A DNA stretch of 64,000 bases from JAGOEY01 sp017997515 (GTDB lineage Bacteria > Pseudomonadota > Gammaproteobacteria > Burkholderiales > Burkholderiaceae_C): assembly GCA_026314275.1 (NCBI GenBank), contig CP111109.1, forward strand, positions 1,488,001-1,552,000. Direction: 5' to 3'. Positions 37,405-45,666 of the stretch are shown in pieces. Under the pieces are notes generated by a model, which made no database searches, was not told the origin of the DNA, and saw only the letters and a list, made by a program, of their open reading frames with translations. Position 1 is the stretch's first letter; each line of letters starts with the position of its first letter. Position numbers and translations under genes: made by a program.

Positions 37405-38613
37405 ATGGCAACCATGCTCACCCTCCAACACATCCGCGACGCCGCCACCCGCCTGCAGGGGCAGGTGGCCAACACACCGTTCGTTGAATCCCGCACCTTG
37501 TCGGAGGTGACCGGTGCGCAGGTGTTCCTCAAGTTCGAGAACCTGCAGTTCACCGCATCTTTCAAGGAGCGTGGTGCCTGCAACAAACTCGCCCAGCTGA
37601 GCGCCGAGCAGCGCACCCGGGGTGTGGTGGCGATGAGCGCGGGCAACCACGCACAGGGCGTGGCCTACCACGCACAACGGCTGGGGCTGCGCGCGGTGAT
37701 CGTGATGCCACGTTTCACCCCCGGCGTGAAGGTGGAACGCACACGCGGCTTTGGGGCCGAGGTGGTGCTGCATGGCGACACGCTGGACGCAGCCCGCGCC
37801 CACGCGCTGGCGCTGGGTGAACAGCAGCACCTGACCTTTGTGCACCCGTATGACGACGAGGCCATCGTGGCGGGCCAGGGCACGGTGGGGCTGGAGATGC
37901 TGGAGGCCGAGCCCGACCTGGACATGTTGGTGATTGCAGTGGGCGGCGGCGGGCTGATTGCAGGCATTGCCACCGCAGCGAAGGCGCTGCAGCCGGGCAT
38001 CGAAATTGTTGGTGTGCAGACCACCCGGTTCCCCGCCATGTTCAACGCCATCAAGGGCACGCAGCATGTGCAGGGCACGTCAACAATAGCCGAAGGTATT
38101 GCTGTGGGCACACCGGGCCAGGTGACGCAGGCCATCATTGCCGACAAGGTGGACGACCTGGTGCTGGTGGACGAGGGCGACATCGAGCAGGCCATCGTGA
38201 TGCTGCTGGAGATTGAAAAAACCCTGGTTGAAGGCGCAGGCGCCGCCGGGCTGGCCGCGCTGCTGAAAGACCCGGCCCGTTACGCAGGCAAGAAGGTGGG
38301 CCTGGTGCTGTGTGGCGGCAACATCGACCCGCTGCTGCTGGCCGCCATCATCGAACGTGGCATGGTGCGCTCCGGTCGGCTGGCGCGTATCCGTATCAGT
38401 GCACGCGACGTGCCCGGCGCACTGGCCCGTATCGTGACCACAGTGGCCGACGCGGGCGCGAACGTGGAAGAGGTGCACCACCAGCGCGCGTTCACCGCGC
38501 TGTCGGTGCAAAACGTCGAGATTGAGCTGGTGCTGCAGACGCGGGGCCCGGCGCACATCACCGAAGTGCTGCAGCGCCTGCGGGATGCAGGGCTGGAGGC
38601 TGCGGTGATCTGA
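37405..38613 (+). CDS. Threonine ammonia-lyase with C-terminal ACT domain
   Basis: The product is 402 aa (ATG 37405; 37414 is also possible). ASFKERGACNKL contains the PLP lysine, SAGNHAQGVAYHA and VGGGGLIAGIA bind the cofactor phosphate, and LCGGNIDP the pyridine. Residues ~330-402 are an ACT domain (RISARDVPGALARIVTTVAD). It converts threonine (and serine) to a 2-oxo acid and ammonia; this length fits the short single-ACT class, not the two-ACT IlvA. Confidence 0.9.
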   Translation: MATMLTLQHIRDAATRLQGQVANTPFVESRTLSEVTGAQVFLKFENLQFTASFKERGACNKLAQLSAEQRTRGVVAMSAGNHAQGVAYHAQRLGLRAVIVMPRFTPGVKVERTRGFGAEVVLHGDTLDAARAHALALGEQQHLTFVHPYDDEAIVAGQGTVGLEMLEAEPDLDMLVIAVGGGGLIAGIATAAKALQPGIEIVGVQTTRFPAMFNAIKGTQHVQGTSTIAEGIAVGTPGQVTQAIIADKVDDLVLVDEGDIEQAIVMLLEIEKTLVEGAGAAGLAALLKDPARYAGKKVGLVLCGGNIDPLLLAAIIERGMVRSGRLARIRISARDVPGALARIVTTVADAGANVEEVHHQRAFTALSVQNVEIELVLQTRGPAHITEVLQRLRDAGLEAAVI

Positions 38614-38697
38614 TTCACCCCACGGACCCCGTCACGCAGTTACCCAGTTAAAATCCGCGGCAATTCAAGCGATCCGAGAACCTTCAAGGAACCCACC

Positions 38698-38868
38698 ATG
38701 TCCCAGCCCCACCACACCCCCGCCACACAAGACGGCCAGCCTGACTACACCCATGGCCACGCGCCCGACGCAGTGGAAAACATCGTGTCGTCCATGCCGA
38801 TCGTGTTGCCCGTTGTGGGGGCGGTGCTGATGTTCCTGCTGGCGTTTATTGCCGTCACGATGGCCTGA
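38698..38868 (+). CDS. Small single-pass membrane protein, 56 aa
   Basis: The frame starts MSQPHHTPATQDGQ, with a His/Asp-rich N-terminus and one hydrophobic helix at ~34-55 (MPIVLPVVGAVLMFLLAFIA). TCAAGGAACCC gives a ribosome binding site. The function is unknown. Confidence 0.65.
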   Translation: MSQPHHTPATQDGQPDYTHGHAPDAVENIVSSMPIVLPVVGAVLMFLLAFIAVTMA

Positions 38869-38870
38869 TT

Positions 38871-38931
38871 TTTAGACCAAATCAGCCTCTAGCGCCCATC
38901 GGACGGGCGCAAGCAGCTATCAAAATTGAAG
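38871..38931. repeat. Dispersed hairpin repeat R1, copy 6 (clear form)
   Basis: ACCAAATCAGCCTCTA, then GCGCCC, ATCGGAC, GGGCGC (6 bp perfect stem), then AAGCAGCTATCAAAATTGA. This is the cleanest example of the R1 family in the window. Confidence 0.85.
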
Positions 38932-38952
38932 TGCCGGTTGCGGTACATCGTC

Positions 38953-39004
38953 ACAGGCCTTCGGGCCTGTTGTTGTTGGTGGGCCCGGTTCAGGGCCCAT
39001 TTTT
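38953..39004 (+). terminator. Double hairpin terminator
   Basis: ACAGGCC-TTCG-GGCCTGT (38953-38970) is followed by TGGGCCC-GGTTCA-GGGCCCA and TTTTT (38980-39004). It ends the small membrane protein gene. It is in the 380-base gap before pckG, which also holds R1 copy 6, a short inverted repeat ATGCAA/TTGCAT at 39017-39031, and the element at 39141-39225. Confidence 0.85.
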
Positions 39005-39140
39005 ACGCATAACCCTATGCAAGTTTTGCATGAAATTACACCGTAACTGACAGACAAGACAGGCCCTGCTTCATAAAATTGCCATCCCGACCTGTTAGGC
39101 AAGGTGCCCGCCGCACCACACCGCCCCGCAGGCAGGAAGC

Positions 39141-39225
39141 CGTTTTTTCAAAAGCAGCCCTGTGCACCCTGCGCAGAAGCCCCCATCGCCCACGCCGCGC
39201 TGCATCCGCTCCTTTTGAAAAAACG
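39141..39225. repeat. 14 bp perfect inverted repeat in the pckG leader
   Basis: CGTTTTTTCAAAAG (39141-39154) and CTTTTGAAAAAACG (39212-39225) are exact inverse copies separated by 57 bases. The right arm ends 23 bases before the pckG start, so it could form a long leader hairpin, or mark the ends of a tiny mobile element. Confidence 0.7.
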
Positions 39226-39248
39226 ATTTCAACTTTGGAGCTTTACCG

Positions 39249-41108
39249 ATGAACGCACCCGTGATGCAGGGCCTGAACCTGAACACCCCCGCCTATGTCA
39301 AGAATGCCCGGCTCGTCGCCTGGGTGGCCGACATGGCTGTCCTGTGTAAACCCGACGCCATTTACTGGTGTGACGGCAGCGACGCCGAATACCAGCGCCT
39401 GTGCCAGCAACTGGTCGACGCAGGCACCTTTAAAAAGCTCAACCCGGCCAAACGCCCCAACAGCTTCCTGGCACAAAGCGACCCGAGCGACGTGGCCCGT
39501 GTGGAAGACCGCACCTACATCTGCTCCGCCAAGAAGGAAAACGCCGGCCCCACCAACAACTGGATGGAACCTGCCGAAATGCGCGCCACGCTGCAGCCGC
39601 TGTTTGACGGCTGTATGAAAGGCCGCACCATGTACGTGGTGCCTTTCAGCATGGGCCCGCTGGGCAGCAACATTGCCCACATCGGTATCGAACTGTCCGA
39701 CAGCCCCTATGTGGCCGTGAACATGAAGACCATGACCCGTATGGGCAAGGCCGTGTTCGACGTGCTGGGTGCGGACGGTGACTTTGTGCCCTGTGTGCAC
39801 ACCGTGGGCGCGCCGCTGGCTGCGGGCCAGGCCGACGTGAAGTGGCCTTGCAACAAGACCAAGTACATCGTGCATTACCCCGAAACGCGCGAAATCTGGT
39901 CGTACGGCTCGGGCTACGGCGGCAACGCATTGCTGGGCAAGAAGTGTTTCGCGCTGCGTATCGCGTCCACCATGGGCCGCGACCAGGGTTGGCTGGCCGA
40001 ACACATGCTGATCCTCGGCGTGACCAACCCCCAGGGCAAGAAGTACCACGTCGCGGCGGCCTTCCCCAGCGCCTGCGGCAAGACCAACTTCTCCATGCTG
40101 GTGCCCCCCGCTGGTTTTGACGGCTGGACCGTCACCACCATCGGTGACGACATCGCCTGGATCAAGCCCGGTGCCGACGGCAAGCTCTACGCCATCAACC
40201 CCGAGGCCGGTTACTTCGGCGTGGCCCCTGGCACCAACATGCTGACCAACCCCAACTGCATGCGCAGCCTGGACAAGGACGTGATCTTCACCAACGTCGC
40301 GCTGACCGACGACGGCGACGTGTGGTGGGAAGGCATGGAAAAAGACCTGCCCCAGCCCCAGCACCTGATCGACTGGCAAGGCAACGACTGGACACCTGAG
40401 ATCGCCAAACAAACCGGCGCCAAGGCCGCCCACCCCAACTCGCGCTTCACCGTGCCCGCCACCAACAACCCGGCCCTCGACAGCGCCTGGGACGACCCGG
40501 CCGGTGTGCCCATCGACGCGTTTATCTTCGGCGGCCGCCGCTCCACCACCGTGCCGCTGGTGACCGAAGCCCGCAGCTGGACCGAAGGTGTGTACATGGC
40601 CGCCACCATGGGCTCGGAAACCACCGCCGCTGCCACCGGCCAGGCCGGTGTGGTGCGCCGCGACCCATTCGCGATGCTGCCTTTCATGGGCTACAACATG
40701 AGCGACTACTTCCAGCACTGGCTCGACATGGGTGCCAAGCTGGCCGCATCGGGCGCCAAGCTGCCCCAGATCTACACCACCAACTGGTTCCGCAAAGGTG
40801 CCGACGGCAAGTTCACCTGGCCCGGTTACGGCGAAAACATGCGTGTGCTGAAGTGGATGATCGACCGCATCGAAGGCCAGGCCCAAGGCACGGAACACGT
40901 GTTTGGCGTGAGCCCCACCTATGCCGAAATCAACTGGACTGGCCTGGACTTCACGCCCGCACAGTTCGACACCGTGACCAGCATCGACAAGGCCGCCTGG
41001 GTCGACGAACTGAAGCTGCACGAAGAGCTGTTCACCCAGCTGGCGTACCACCTGCCCACCGCGCTGACGGACACCAAGGCGGCTTTCGAGAAGCGCCTGG
41101 CGGCTTGA
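39249..41108 (+). CDS. pckG: Phosphoenolpyruvate carboxykinase (GTP)
   Basis: The product is 619 aa, the length of the GTP-dependent enzyme. FPSACGKTNFSML is the P-loop with the reactive cysteine; GDDIAWI, FGGRRSTTVPLV and the R-rich GTP-site regions are present. It converts oxaloacetate plus GTP to PEP in gluconeogenesis. TTGGAG lies 11 bases upstream of the start. A strong terminator follows. Confidence 0.96.
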   Translation: MNAPVMQGLNLNTPAYVKNARLVAWVADMAVLCKPDAIYWCDGSDAEYQRLCQQLVDAGTFKKLNPAKRPNSFLAQSDPSDVARVEDRTYICSAKKENAGPTNNWMEPAEMRATLQPLFDGCMKGRTMYVVPFSMGPLGSNIAHIGIELSDSPYVAVNMKTMTRMGKAVFDVLGADGDFVPCVHTVGAPLAAGQADVKWPCNKTKYIVHYPETREIWSYGSGYGGNALLGKKCFALRIASTMGRDQGWLAEHMLILGVTNPQGKKYHVAAAFPSACGKTNFSMLVPPAGFDGWTVTTIGDDIAWIKPGADGKLYAINPEAGYFGVAPGTNMLTNPNCMRSLDKDVIFTNVALTDDGDVWWEGMEKDLPQPQHLIDWQGNDWTPEIAKQTGAKAAHPNSRFTVPATNNPALDSAWDDPAGVPIDAFIFGGRRSTTVPLVTEARSWTEGVYMAATMGSETTAAATGQAGVVRRDPFAMLPFMGYNMSDYFQHWLDMGAKLAASGAKLPQIYTTNWFRKGADGKFTWPGYGENMRVLKWMIDRIEGQAQGTEHVFGVSPTYAEINWTGLDFTPAQFDTVTSIDKAAWVDELKLHEELFTQLAYHLPTALTDTKAAFEKRLAA

Positions 41109-41132
41109 TAGCGTAAGCCGCTCGGCCCCCCC

Positions 41133-41169
41133 AAAAAAGCCGCCGTGGTGCACACCACGGCGGCTTTTT
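41133..41169 (+). terminator. Rho-independent terminator of pckG
   Basis: A 16 bp perfect stem built from AAAAAGCCGCCGTGGT and its complement with a 4-base loop ends in a T run. Confidence 0.93.
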
Positions 41170-41189
41170 ACATGGAGCCGCTGACCGCT

Positions 41190-41256
41190 TTTTATTAACC
41201 AAATTGACTCCTAGCGCACGTTGTACAAACGCATGCAGCTATCTTTTTTATAGTTA
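41190..41256. repeat. Dispersed hairpin repeat R1, copy 7
   Basis: TTAACCAAATTGACTCCTAG, CGCACGTTGTACAAACGCAT, GCAGCTATC fits the R1 pattern. It lies between convergent pckG and the membrane protein gene. Confidence 0.75.
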
Positions 41257-41287
41257 TCTACAGCGGCACTCCTCTTTCCGTTCGCCC

Positions 41288-41316
41288 ATAAAAAAAGCCG
41301 TGGAAACCCACGGCTT
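41288..41316 (-). terminator. Rho-independent terminator of the 41370-41810 gene
   Basis: On the minus strand AAGCCGTGG, a 4-base loop and CCACGGCTT are followed by a run of seven T. Confidence 0.85.
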
Positions 41317-41369
41317 GAGATTCATCAGCCCTGCCAACCGGCCCGGTTGGCAGACTGGACGCAACCGGC

Positions 41370-41810
41370 TCAGTAGTAGCCGCGCACTTCGCGTTCGCCG
41401 TCACGGCTCATGGCGCGGCTCAGGTCGGCCATCACGCGGGCGTCGGTCAGGGCGATGTTCCACAGCTTCTGGTCTTCCTTGAAGGCCTTGCGGCTTTCTT
41501 TCCAGGCCTTCAGGCCGTTGCGCAGGTTCACTGCAGCGCGGCGCATGGGCATCGCCAGCAGCGCCAGCGCGGCAAAAGCCACACACCACAGGGCCACCCA
41601 GGCCAGCATCAGGTGGCCATCGGACCAGGTCTCGATCATCTGGTTGGCCACCACCAGCAGTGCGGACACGATGGCTGCCAGCAGCAGGGTGGCTGCGCCA
41701 CGTGCGCCGTCAAACGAATGGGCCACGTCCTTGATGGATTCCACCGCCTCTTGGGCGCGCAGGATGCCGGTGTGTTGTTCGGGTTGGTTGATATGGATAA
41801 AGCTGGCCAT
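41370..41810 (-). CDS. Membrane protein of unknown function
   Basis: The product is 146 aa with two hydrophobic helices (~38-57 and ~69-88: AWVALWCVAFAALALLAM) between charged ends; the tail ESRKAFKEDQKLWNIALTDA is helical. AGAAGGAAATCACC is a good ribosome binding site. About 50 bases upstream lies a 31 bp motif also found before the small gene at 43260. Family not recognised. Confidence 0.75.
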   Translation of the reverse strand: MASFIHINQPEQHTGILRAQEAVESIKDVAHSFDGARGAATLLLAAIVSALLVVANQMIETWSDGHLMLAWVALWCVAFAALALLAMPMRRAAVNLRNGLKAWKESRKAFKEDQKLWNIALTDARVMADLSRAMSRDGEREVRGYY

Positions 41811-41860
41811 GGTGATTTCCTTCTTCTGCCCTCAGTGGGCGTTAACTGCTAATGTGAAAC

Positions 41861-41891
41861 GAATATTAGGGTTTCCCCCAGTGTTATTCAA
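41861..41891. promoter_or_regulatory. Shared upstream motif, copy 1
   Basis: GAATATTAGGGTTTCCCCCA followed by GTGTTATTCAA. A closely similar string occurs at 43303-43330. Each copy is upstream of a minus-strand gene at a similar distance, suggesting a common regulator or promoter type. Confidence 0.5.
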
Positions 41892-41957
41892 CTTTATATT
41901 TATGATGATGGACATTCACGATGGTGATAACCTGAACCAAAACACCATCTACCCCAA

Positions 41958-42944
41958 ATGCCCCACACCCCTCTGCCCACCGCCACGCCCAACTTCCGCA
42001 CGCTGGACCTGAACCTGCTGCGGGTGTTTGACGAGGTCATGTCCGAACGCAGCCTGACACGGGCGGCGCGCAACCTGTCGCTCACCCAGCCCGCCGTCAG
42101 CAACGCCCTGCGCCGCCTGCGCGAGGCCCTGGGCGACGAGCTGGTGCACCGCAGCGGGCAGGGTGTGGAGCCCACGGCCTACGCACTGGCGCTGTGGCCT
42201 GCGGTACACAACGCCCTGCGTGAGCTGCAGGAACTCATCGTGCCCAGCAGCTTTGTGCCCGCCACCGCCGACGACACCTTTGTGCTGGCCATGGCCGACG
42301 CCACGGCCGCCGCGTTGATTCCGGGCCTGGTGGACATCATCGAAACCGAAGCACCGGGCGTGTCGATCCGCGTCGTGCCGCTGGCCACCCGCGACCCGCG
42401 CCGCCTGCTGGACGATGCTGCGGCCGACCTGGCCATTGGCTACTTCCCCGCCGTGCTGGCCGACCTGACCGCCCGCAGCCAGACCGGCGCGGCGGTGTCG
42501 TTTGCCCACCAGCGGCTGTACGACGGCGAATACGTGTGTGTCATGCGCCAGGGCCACCCGTTTGCCAGTGGCCCGCTGACGCTGAACCGGTTTTGCAGCG
42601 CGCGGCACCTGCTGGTGAGTTTTTCGGGGCGGCCGTATGGTTTTATTGACGAGTCCCTCGCGTCGCTGGAGCGGCAACGCCGCATCGTGCTGACGGTGAA
42701 CCAGTTTTTTACCGCCGGGCGGGTGGTGGCCAACTCCAACCTGCTCACCGTGCTGCCGCGCCACTTTGTGAACGTGACGGGAATTGCCGATGAACTGGTG
42801 TACCGCGAACTGCCGTTTGACGTGCCCACGGTGCATGTGGATGCCGTCTGGCACCACCGCCAACAGCAGCACAGTGCCCACCAGTGGCTGCGGCAGACCA
42901 TTGCCAGGTCGGCGGCGCAGGCGTTTGCGGAAAAAGAAACTTGA
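41958..42944 (+). CDS. LysR-family transcriptional regulator
   Basis: The product is 328 aa. The winged helix-turn-helix is at ~15-75 (LNLLRVFDEVMSERSLTRAA, then TQPAVSNALRRLREALGDELV), of the NodD/LeuO-like subgroup, and the ligand-binding domain follows. It is divergent from the 41370-41810 membrane protein. Target and effector are unknown. Confidence 0.9.
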   Translation: MPHTPLPTATPNFRTLDLNLLRVFDEVMSERSLTRAARNLSLTQPAVSNALRRLREALGDELVHRSGQGVEPTAYALALWPAVHNALRELQELIVPSSFVPATADDTFVLAMADATAAALIPGLVDIIETEAPGVSIRVVPLATRDPRRLLDDAAADLAIGYFPAVLADLTARSQTGAAVSFAHQRLYDGEYVCVMRQGHPFASGPLTLNRFCSARHLLVSFSGRPYGFIDESLASLERQRRIVLTVNQFFTAGRVVANSNLLTVLPRHFVNVTGIADELVYRELPFDVPTVHVDAVWHHRQQQHSAHQWLRQTIARSAAQAFAEKET

Positions 42945-42945
42945 T

Positions 42946-43003
42946 GCGCTATTGATTTAATAGCTGTATGCGCAGATACAACGGGCGCTCAGGCACTAAA
43001 ACG
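42946..43003. repeat. Dispersed hairpin repeat R1, copy 8 (inverted)
   Basis: GCTATTGATTTAATAGCTGT, ATGCGCAGATACAACGGGCG, CTCAGGCACTAAAA, directly after the LysR stop codon; the inverse orientation of copy 6. Confidence 0.78.
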
Positions 43004-43056
43004 CTCTGGAAACACACACTGAAAGGCGCGCCCCGGCACACGGAGAAGAGGGAAAT

Positions 43057-43260
43057 TCAGCGAACGACGCTGAGGAACTGCTGGGCAGCCAAGCGCAGTT
43101 CTGCGGCCTGGTGCGGGTCGGTACCGGCACGCGCTTCTGCGTTTTCCAGCAGGTTGTTGGCCACATTGGAACCCTGGCCCACGGCGGCGAAATCACTGTA
43201 CTGGGCATTGCCATTGGTCAGTTGACCCAACTTGGCGATCTGAGCGAACAAAGTAAACAT
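43057..43260 (-). CDS. Small protein of unknown function, 67 aa
   Basis: The frame starts MFTLFAQIAKLGQLTNGNAQ and is predicted helical and soluble (NNLLENAEARAGTDPHQAAE). The ribosome binding site is weak. The main support is the upstream motif at 43303-43330, which is shared with the 41370-41810 gene. It could still be spurious. Confidence 0.5.
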   Translation of the reverse strand: MFTLFAQIAKLGQLTNGNAQYSDFAAVGQGSNVANNLLENAEARAGTDPHQAAELRLAAQQFLSVVR

Positions 43261-43302
43261 GGTGTGTGCACCGGATCAGCGGTGCGAAGTTGCGATAAAG
43301 TA

Positions 43303-43330
43303 AGAATAAGGGTTTTCCCTAGATATTCAA
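43303..43330. promoter_or_regulatory. Shared upstream motif, copy 2
   Basis: AGAATAAGGGTTTTCCCTAG followed by ATATTCAA; the core AGGGTTTTCCCTA is nearly palindromic. It matches the motif at 41861-41891. Confidence 0.5.
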
Positions 43331-43457
43331 ACCATCAGCCCATGCACATTGCGCATGGATATATCCGCTGGGGTCGTTAAACCCGAAAAACAGGGTTTTT
43401 TGCACAATTAATGCGGTTTTCAGGGCATTTCCCACCGTGATTTAGACTGCACACCCC

Positions 43458-44309
43458 ATGAATATCCAGCTGATGTCCGACCTGCACCTCGAAGTGCACC
43501 CGCATTTCCGGCCCGAACCCGCGCCCGGAGCCGACCTGCTGGTGCTGGCGGGGGACATCGGTGCCTACCAGGCCGATTCGCAGGTGCAGGACGCGGACTT
43601 TGGCCTGTCGCTGTTTGCCGACTGGCCGGTGCCGGTGGTGTATGTGCCCGGCAACCATGAATACGACGCGCTGGACTTCGACGAAGCCCACCAGCGGTTG
43701 CGCGCCAGCTGTGCCAAGTTCGGCTTCCACTGGCTGGAGCGCGAGGTGCTGGTGCTGCAGGGGGTGCGTTTTGTGGGCACCACGCTGTGGAGCGACTTCG
43801 ATGCGCTGCTGGAGTTTCCCGAACGCAGCCCTGCCGTGGCCGCACGCAACCAGAAAGCCCGCGAAAAAGCCTTCCGCGCCGCCAACCACTACCTGCGCAC
43901 CACCGGCGGCACCCGCCTGGGCCAACCGATGCTGGCCGAAGCCATCCGCGCACAAGCCCATGCCTGCCAGGCCTGGCTGCGCGGCGCCCTGGCCCAGCCG
44001 TACAGCGACGGCCCCACCGTAGTGGTGACTCACTTTGCACCCAGCCTGCGCAGCGGCGACCCGCGTTACGGGCTGACACCGGGCACGGCGGGCTTTTGTA
44101 ATGCGCTGGACGACCTGCTGCCGTTGGCCGACCTGTGGCTGCACGGCCACCTGCACTGCCCCAGCGACTACACAGACACCAGCGTGCGCCAAGGCGTGGA
44201 ACACCGCTGCCGGGTGGTGGCCAACCCGCTGGGGTATGTGCGCAATGGAGAGCAGGAAGGGTTTCGTCCGCAGCTGTGTGTTGGGCTGGACACGGCCCGC
44301 ACGCCTTGA
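43458..44309 (+). CDS. Calcineurin-like metallophosphoesterase
   Basis: The product is 283 aa. Metal-binding motifs are DLHLE (DxH, ~8-10), LAGDIG (GD, ~32), GNHEYD (GNHE, ~65), VVTHFAPS (~192) and HGHLH (GHxH, ~232). It is a cytoplasmic hydrolase of phosphomonoesters or diesters; the substrate is not determined. Confidence 0.88.
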   Translation: MNIQLMSDLHLEVHPHFRPEPAPGADLLVLAGDIGAYQADSQVQDADFGLSLFADWPVPVVYVPGNHEYDALDFDEAHQRLRASCAKFGFHWLEREVLVLQGVRFVGTTLWSDFDALLEFPERSPAVAARNQKAREKAFRAANHYLRTTGGTRLGQPMLAEAIRAQAHACQAWLRGALAQPYSDGPTVVVTHFAPSLRSGDPRYGLTPGTAGFCNALDDLLPLADLWLHGHLHCPSDYTDTSVRQGVEHRCRVVANPLGYVRNGEQEGFRPQLCVGLDTARTP

Positions 44310-44372
44310 TACGGGTCAAAGAAAGGCTTTTGGAAAGCTTTATGCTTGGGCTCTCACAAAGGAGCACAGACC

Positions 44373-44795
44373 ATGAAGATTCTTCTCGCCGTTGACGGCA
44401 GCAGCTACACCAAGAAAATGCTGGCCTACCTGGCCGTCCACGACCAGCTGCTCAGCACCGCCAGCAGCTACACCGCGCTGACGATCCGCAGTGCCCTGCC
44501 CCCGCGTGCCCGTGCGGCACTGGGCAAAGAGGTCGTGGACGAGTACTACGCCGACGAAGCCAACAAGGTGCTGCAACCCGTGGCGAAGTTCCTGGCCCGC
44601 AAGGACATCGTGGCCAACACCGCATACAAGGTTGGCCCCATCGGTGAAAGCATTGCCAAATTTGCCGACAGCGGCAAGTTCGATCTGGTGATCATGGGCT
44701 CCCACGGCCAGGGCGCACTGGGCAACCTGGTGATGGGCTCCGTCGCCACTGAAGTGCTGGCCCGCTGCAAGGTGCCAGTGCTGCTGGTCAGATAA
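44373..44795 (+). CDS. Universal stress protein (UspA family)
   Basis: The product is 140 aa. MKILLAVDGSSYTKKML is the N-terminal strand and ATP-site aspartate; GSHGQGALGNLVMGSVATEV is the GxxGx9GS ATP-binding motif. AAGGAGC precedes the start. It follows the phosphoesterase gene by 63 bases and ends at an R2 repeat. Confidence 0.92.
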   Translation: MKILLAVDGSSYTKKMLAYLAVHDQLLSTASSYTALTIRSALPPRARAALGKEVVDEYYADEANKVLQPVAKFLARKDIVANTAYKVGPIGESIAKFADSGKFDLVIMGSHGQGALGNLVMGSVATEVLARCKVPVLLVR

Positions 44796-44798
44796 GGT

Positions 44799-44900
44799 AC
44801 ACCCCCAGGCTTCGCGGACTTCGTTCCGCTACTCCCTCCCCCTTGCAGGGGGCGATACCAGCGGCCTGGCAAAGCCAGTTCCGCGGTATCACTGGTATGC
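44799..44900 (-). repeat. Dispersed ~100 bp repeat R2, copy 2 (inverted)
   Basis: On the minus strand it reads TACCGCGGAACTGGCTTTGC, CAGGCCGCTGGTATCGCCCC, CTGCAAGGGGG, CGAAGCCTGGGGGTG, close to the copy at 1353-1449. It lies just after the uspA stop. Confidence 0.8.
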
Positions 44901-44954
44901 AGTGCTGTGCACACAGCGAAGACCGAGGTTTTTTGGTACGTTACAAAAATCTCT

Positions 44955-45587
44955 TCATTTTCTGGGGGCGGCCATTCCGTTGAAGCAGGTGCGCAGCATC
45001 AGTTCCAGGATCTGCGCATCGGTGTACAGCCCACTCGCCTGCAAAAACTCGGGCACCGGGTCGCAGGCCCGGGCGTACAGCGTGTACAGCACCACCAGCG
45101 GTGGCACGGTCGCGTCCAGTGTGCCGTCGGCCTGCGCGGCCTCGATCCACGCGCCCAGCTGGTCGCTGATCTCCATCAGACCGTCCACATAGTCCTTGTT
45201 GCCAATCAGTGTGGCGCGCAGCGTGGAGTTGCGGCTGGGCAGGGACGGCATCTCGTTGGCGAGTTGCAGCTCCATCATCCAGCGCACCACGGCCCGCAGC
45301 TGGTCCAGCGGCGGCGCGCCCGGGGGCAACTGCTGCAAAAACGCCTGCGCACGGCGGATCACGTACACCATGGCGGCGGCGGCCAGGTCTTCTTTGCCGG
45401 GGAAGTGTTTGTACAGGCTAGCCTTGGCAATCCCCACCGCCGCGGCCACCTCGTCCACCGTCATCGCGTCAAACCCCTTCTCCCCCAGCAGCCGGATCAC
45501 TGCCTGGACGATCGCGTCTTCACGCGCCTGGAGCATTTGCGCCTTGAAGGACAGTTTGGCGGGCGGGGCGGCAAGTGCAGTGTTCAT
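44955..45587 (-). CDS. TetR-family transcriptional regulator
   Basis: The product is 210 aa. The N-terminal helix-turn-helix is QAVIRLLGEKGFDAMTVDEV, then AAAVGIAKASLYKHFPGKEDL. The C-terminal domain is helical and ligand-binding. The start at ATG 45587 was preferred over GTG 45593. It lies tail-to-tail with uspA and in line after the LysR gene; its target is unknown. Confidence 0.9.
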   Translation of the reverse strand: MNTALAAPPAKLSFKAQMLQAREDAIVQAVIRLLGEKGFDAMTVDEVAAAVGIAKASLYKHFPGKEDLAAAAMVYVIRRAQAFLQQLPPGAPPLDQLRAVVRWMMELQLANEMPSLPSRNSTLRATLIGNKDYVDGLMEISDQLGAWIEAAQADGTLDATVPPLVVLYTLYARACDPVPEFLQASGLYTDAQILELMLRTCFNGMAAPRK

Positions 45588-45666
45588 GCCCACATCTTAT
45601 CTCTGACAGTCAGAAAAAACATGCAAAGGCTGTTTTGCGACCCGTTGGTAGCATTTTTACCCGGCA

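Noticed and set aside
35494..38067. 857-codon open frame on the minus strand opposite recQ and the threonine dehydratase gene
   Set aside because: It is the complement of two well-supported genes in high-GC DNA, with His/Gln/Val-rich composition and no domain; a shadow frame. The same applies to 39243-41153 (minus, under pckG) and 9812-11224 (plus, under metH).
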